DNA from: Reyranella sp.
GTDB lineage: Bacteria > Pseudomonadota > Alphaproteobacteria > Reyranellales > Reyranellaceae
Assembly: GCF_030651995.1 (NCBI RefSeq)
Contig: NZ_JAUSBN010000050.1
Coordinates: 1-52,579, forward strand
Length of the DNA stretch: 52,579 bases
Direction of reading: 5' to 3'
Position 1 is the first letter of the stretch, and each line of letters starts with the position of its first letter. Below, piece by piece: positions 52,470 through 52,579 of the stretch. The notes below the pieces were generated by a model. The model ran no database searches. It was not told the origin of the DNA and worked only from the letters and a program-made list of their open reading frames with translations. The translations under genes were made by a program, and so were the position numbers.

Positions 52470-52492
52470 CAACACCAGCTTAGGGTGTTGCA
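52470..52492 (+). promoter_or_regulatory. Hairpin adjoining the transposase start codon
   Basis: GCAACACC (52470-52477) and GGTGTTGC (52485-52492) form a perfect 8-bp stem ending one base before the ATG at 52494. In transcripts entering from outside the element it would cover the initiation region, a known way for insertion sequences to limit transposase. Confidence 0.45.
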
Positions 52493-52493
52493 A

Positions 52494-52579
52494 TGGGCGA
52501 ACAATACGACCAGCTCAGTCTTGAAGAGCGCGGCAAGGTTGCCGAGCTACACCAGGCCGGCCATTCGATCCGCCAAGTC
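52494..52579 (+). CDS. IS30-family transposase, N-terminal fragment
   Basis: The frame runs off the window after 28 codons. The visible part, QLSLEERGKVAELHQAGHSIRQV, matches the opening helix-turn-helix of IS30 transposases (YxQLsleER..I..L...G.SiR.IA). The DDE catalytic domain is outside the window. Confidence 0.75.

Larger units (their letters stand above)
52442..52579 (+). mobile_element. IS30-family insertion sequence, left end (truncated by window)
   Basis: The stretch CCCCCTGAATTCACAAACGAAGTGCAACA (from about 52447) resembles an IS30-type terminal inverted repeat and is followed directly by the transposase start. Only the first ~140 bases of the element lie within the window, so the exact end, target duplication and right end cannot be seen. 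Confidence 0.6.

Overview
The window is GC-rich chromosomal DNA from an alphaproteobacterium. The evidence is the xseB-ispA-dxs block with a tlyA gene nearby, a COQ9-family gene, two DUF465 proteins, purE-purK, a brnTA module, frequent GTG/TTG starts and several families of palindromic intergenic repeats. The genus cannot be fixed from sequence alone; the gene mix would suit a soil or aquatic lineage such as Reyranella or Bradyrhizobium. No rRNA, tRNA or CRISPR array was seen.

Layout. 1-6300: housekeeping genes (rpsU with a terminator, a COQ9-like gene, purE-purK, two DUF465 genes around a TIGR02444 gene), an AzlC/AzlD amino-acid exporter, and a solitary SrfA-like membrane protein. 6400-23035: acyl-CoA metabolism, with an acyl-CoA synthetase carrying a histone-H1-like lysine-rich tail, a self-sufficient CYP102-type P450-reductase fusion, propionyl-CoA synthetase, 3-hydroxyacyl-CoA dehydrogenases, an acyl-CoA dehydrogenase, a thiolase, a FadB/FadJ-type bifunctional protein and a hydratase, plus methionine aminopeptidase. 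Together these form a nearly complete beta-oxidation set. The intergenic gaps here are rich in palindromic repeats.

23036-26420 looks like a small accessory patch: a cupin remnant, a repeat hairpin, an unknown gene, two adjacent 2H-phosphoesterase (2'-5' RNA ligase-like) paralogues, a brnTA toxin-antitoxin pair with a palindrome over its -10 box and a predicted leaderless start, and a RibD-C/DHFR-like reductase. 26421-36235 holds a thioesterase, an IclR regulator, xseB-ispA-dxs and, after four minus-strand genes, tlyA. Just downstream of dxs, a hydrolase-bearing segment of about 1 kb is flanked by two copies of the last ~105 bp of dxs, which is the footprint of an insertion or rearrangement. 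36210-38221 is a methyltransferase translationally coupled to a zinc alcohol dehydrogenase.

38425-52377 is a catabolic cluster, probably for an aromatic or similar ring compound. It has a branched-chain-type ABC importer whose LivM and LivG are fused, a GntR/FCD regulator, a two-domain VOC protein, a Bug-type binding protein, a lone molybdopterin hydroxylase large subunit, a class III extradiol dioxygenase gene broken by one in-frame TAG, two FAH-fold hydrolases, a second VOC protein and a CMD-family protein. Both VOC proteins lack one or more canonical metal ligands. A 23-bp perfect interrupted palindrome precedes the cluster. The window ends inside the first codons of an IS30-family transposase gene.

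Coordinates and translations are read directly from the sequence. Functions rest on recalled family motifs; no database search was run.
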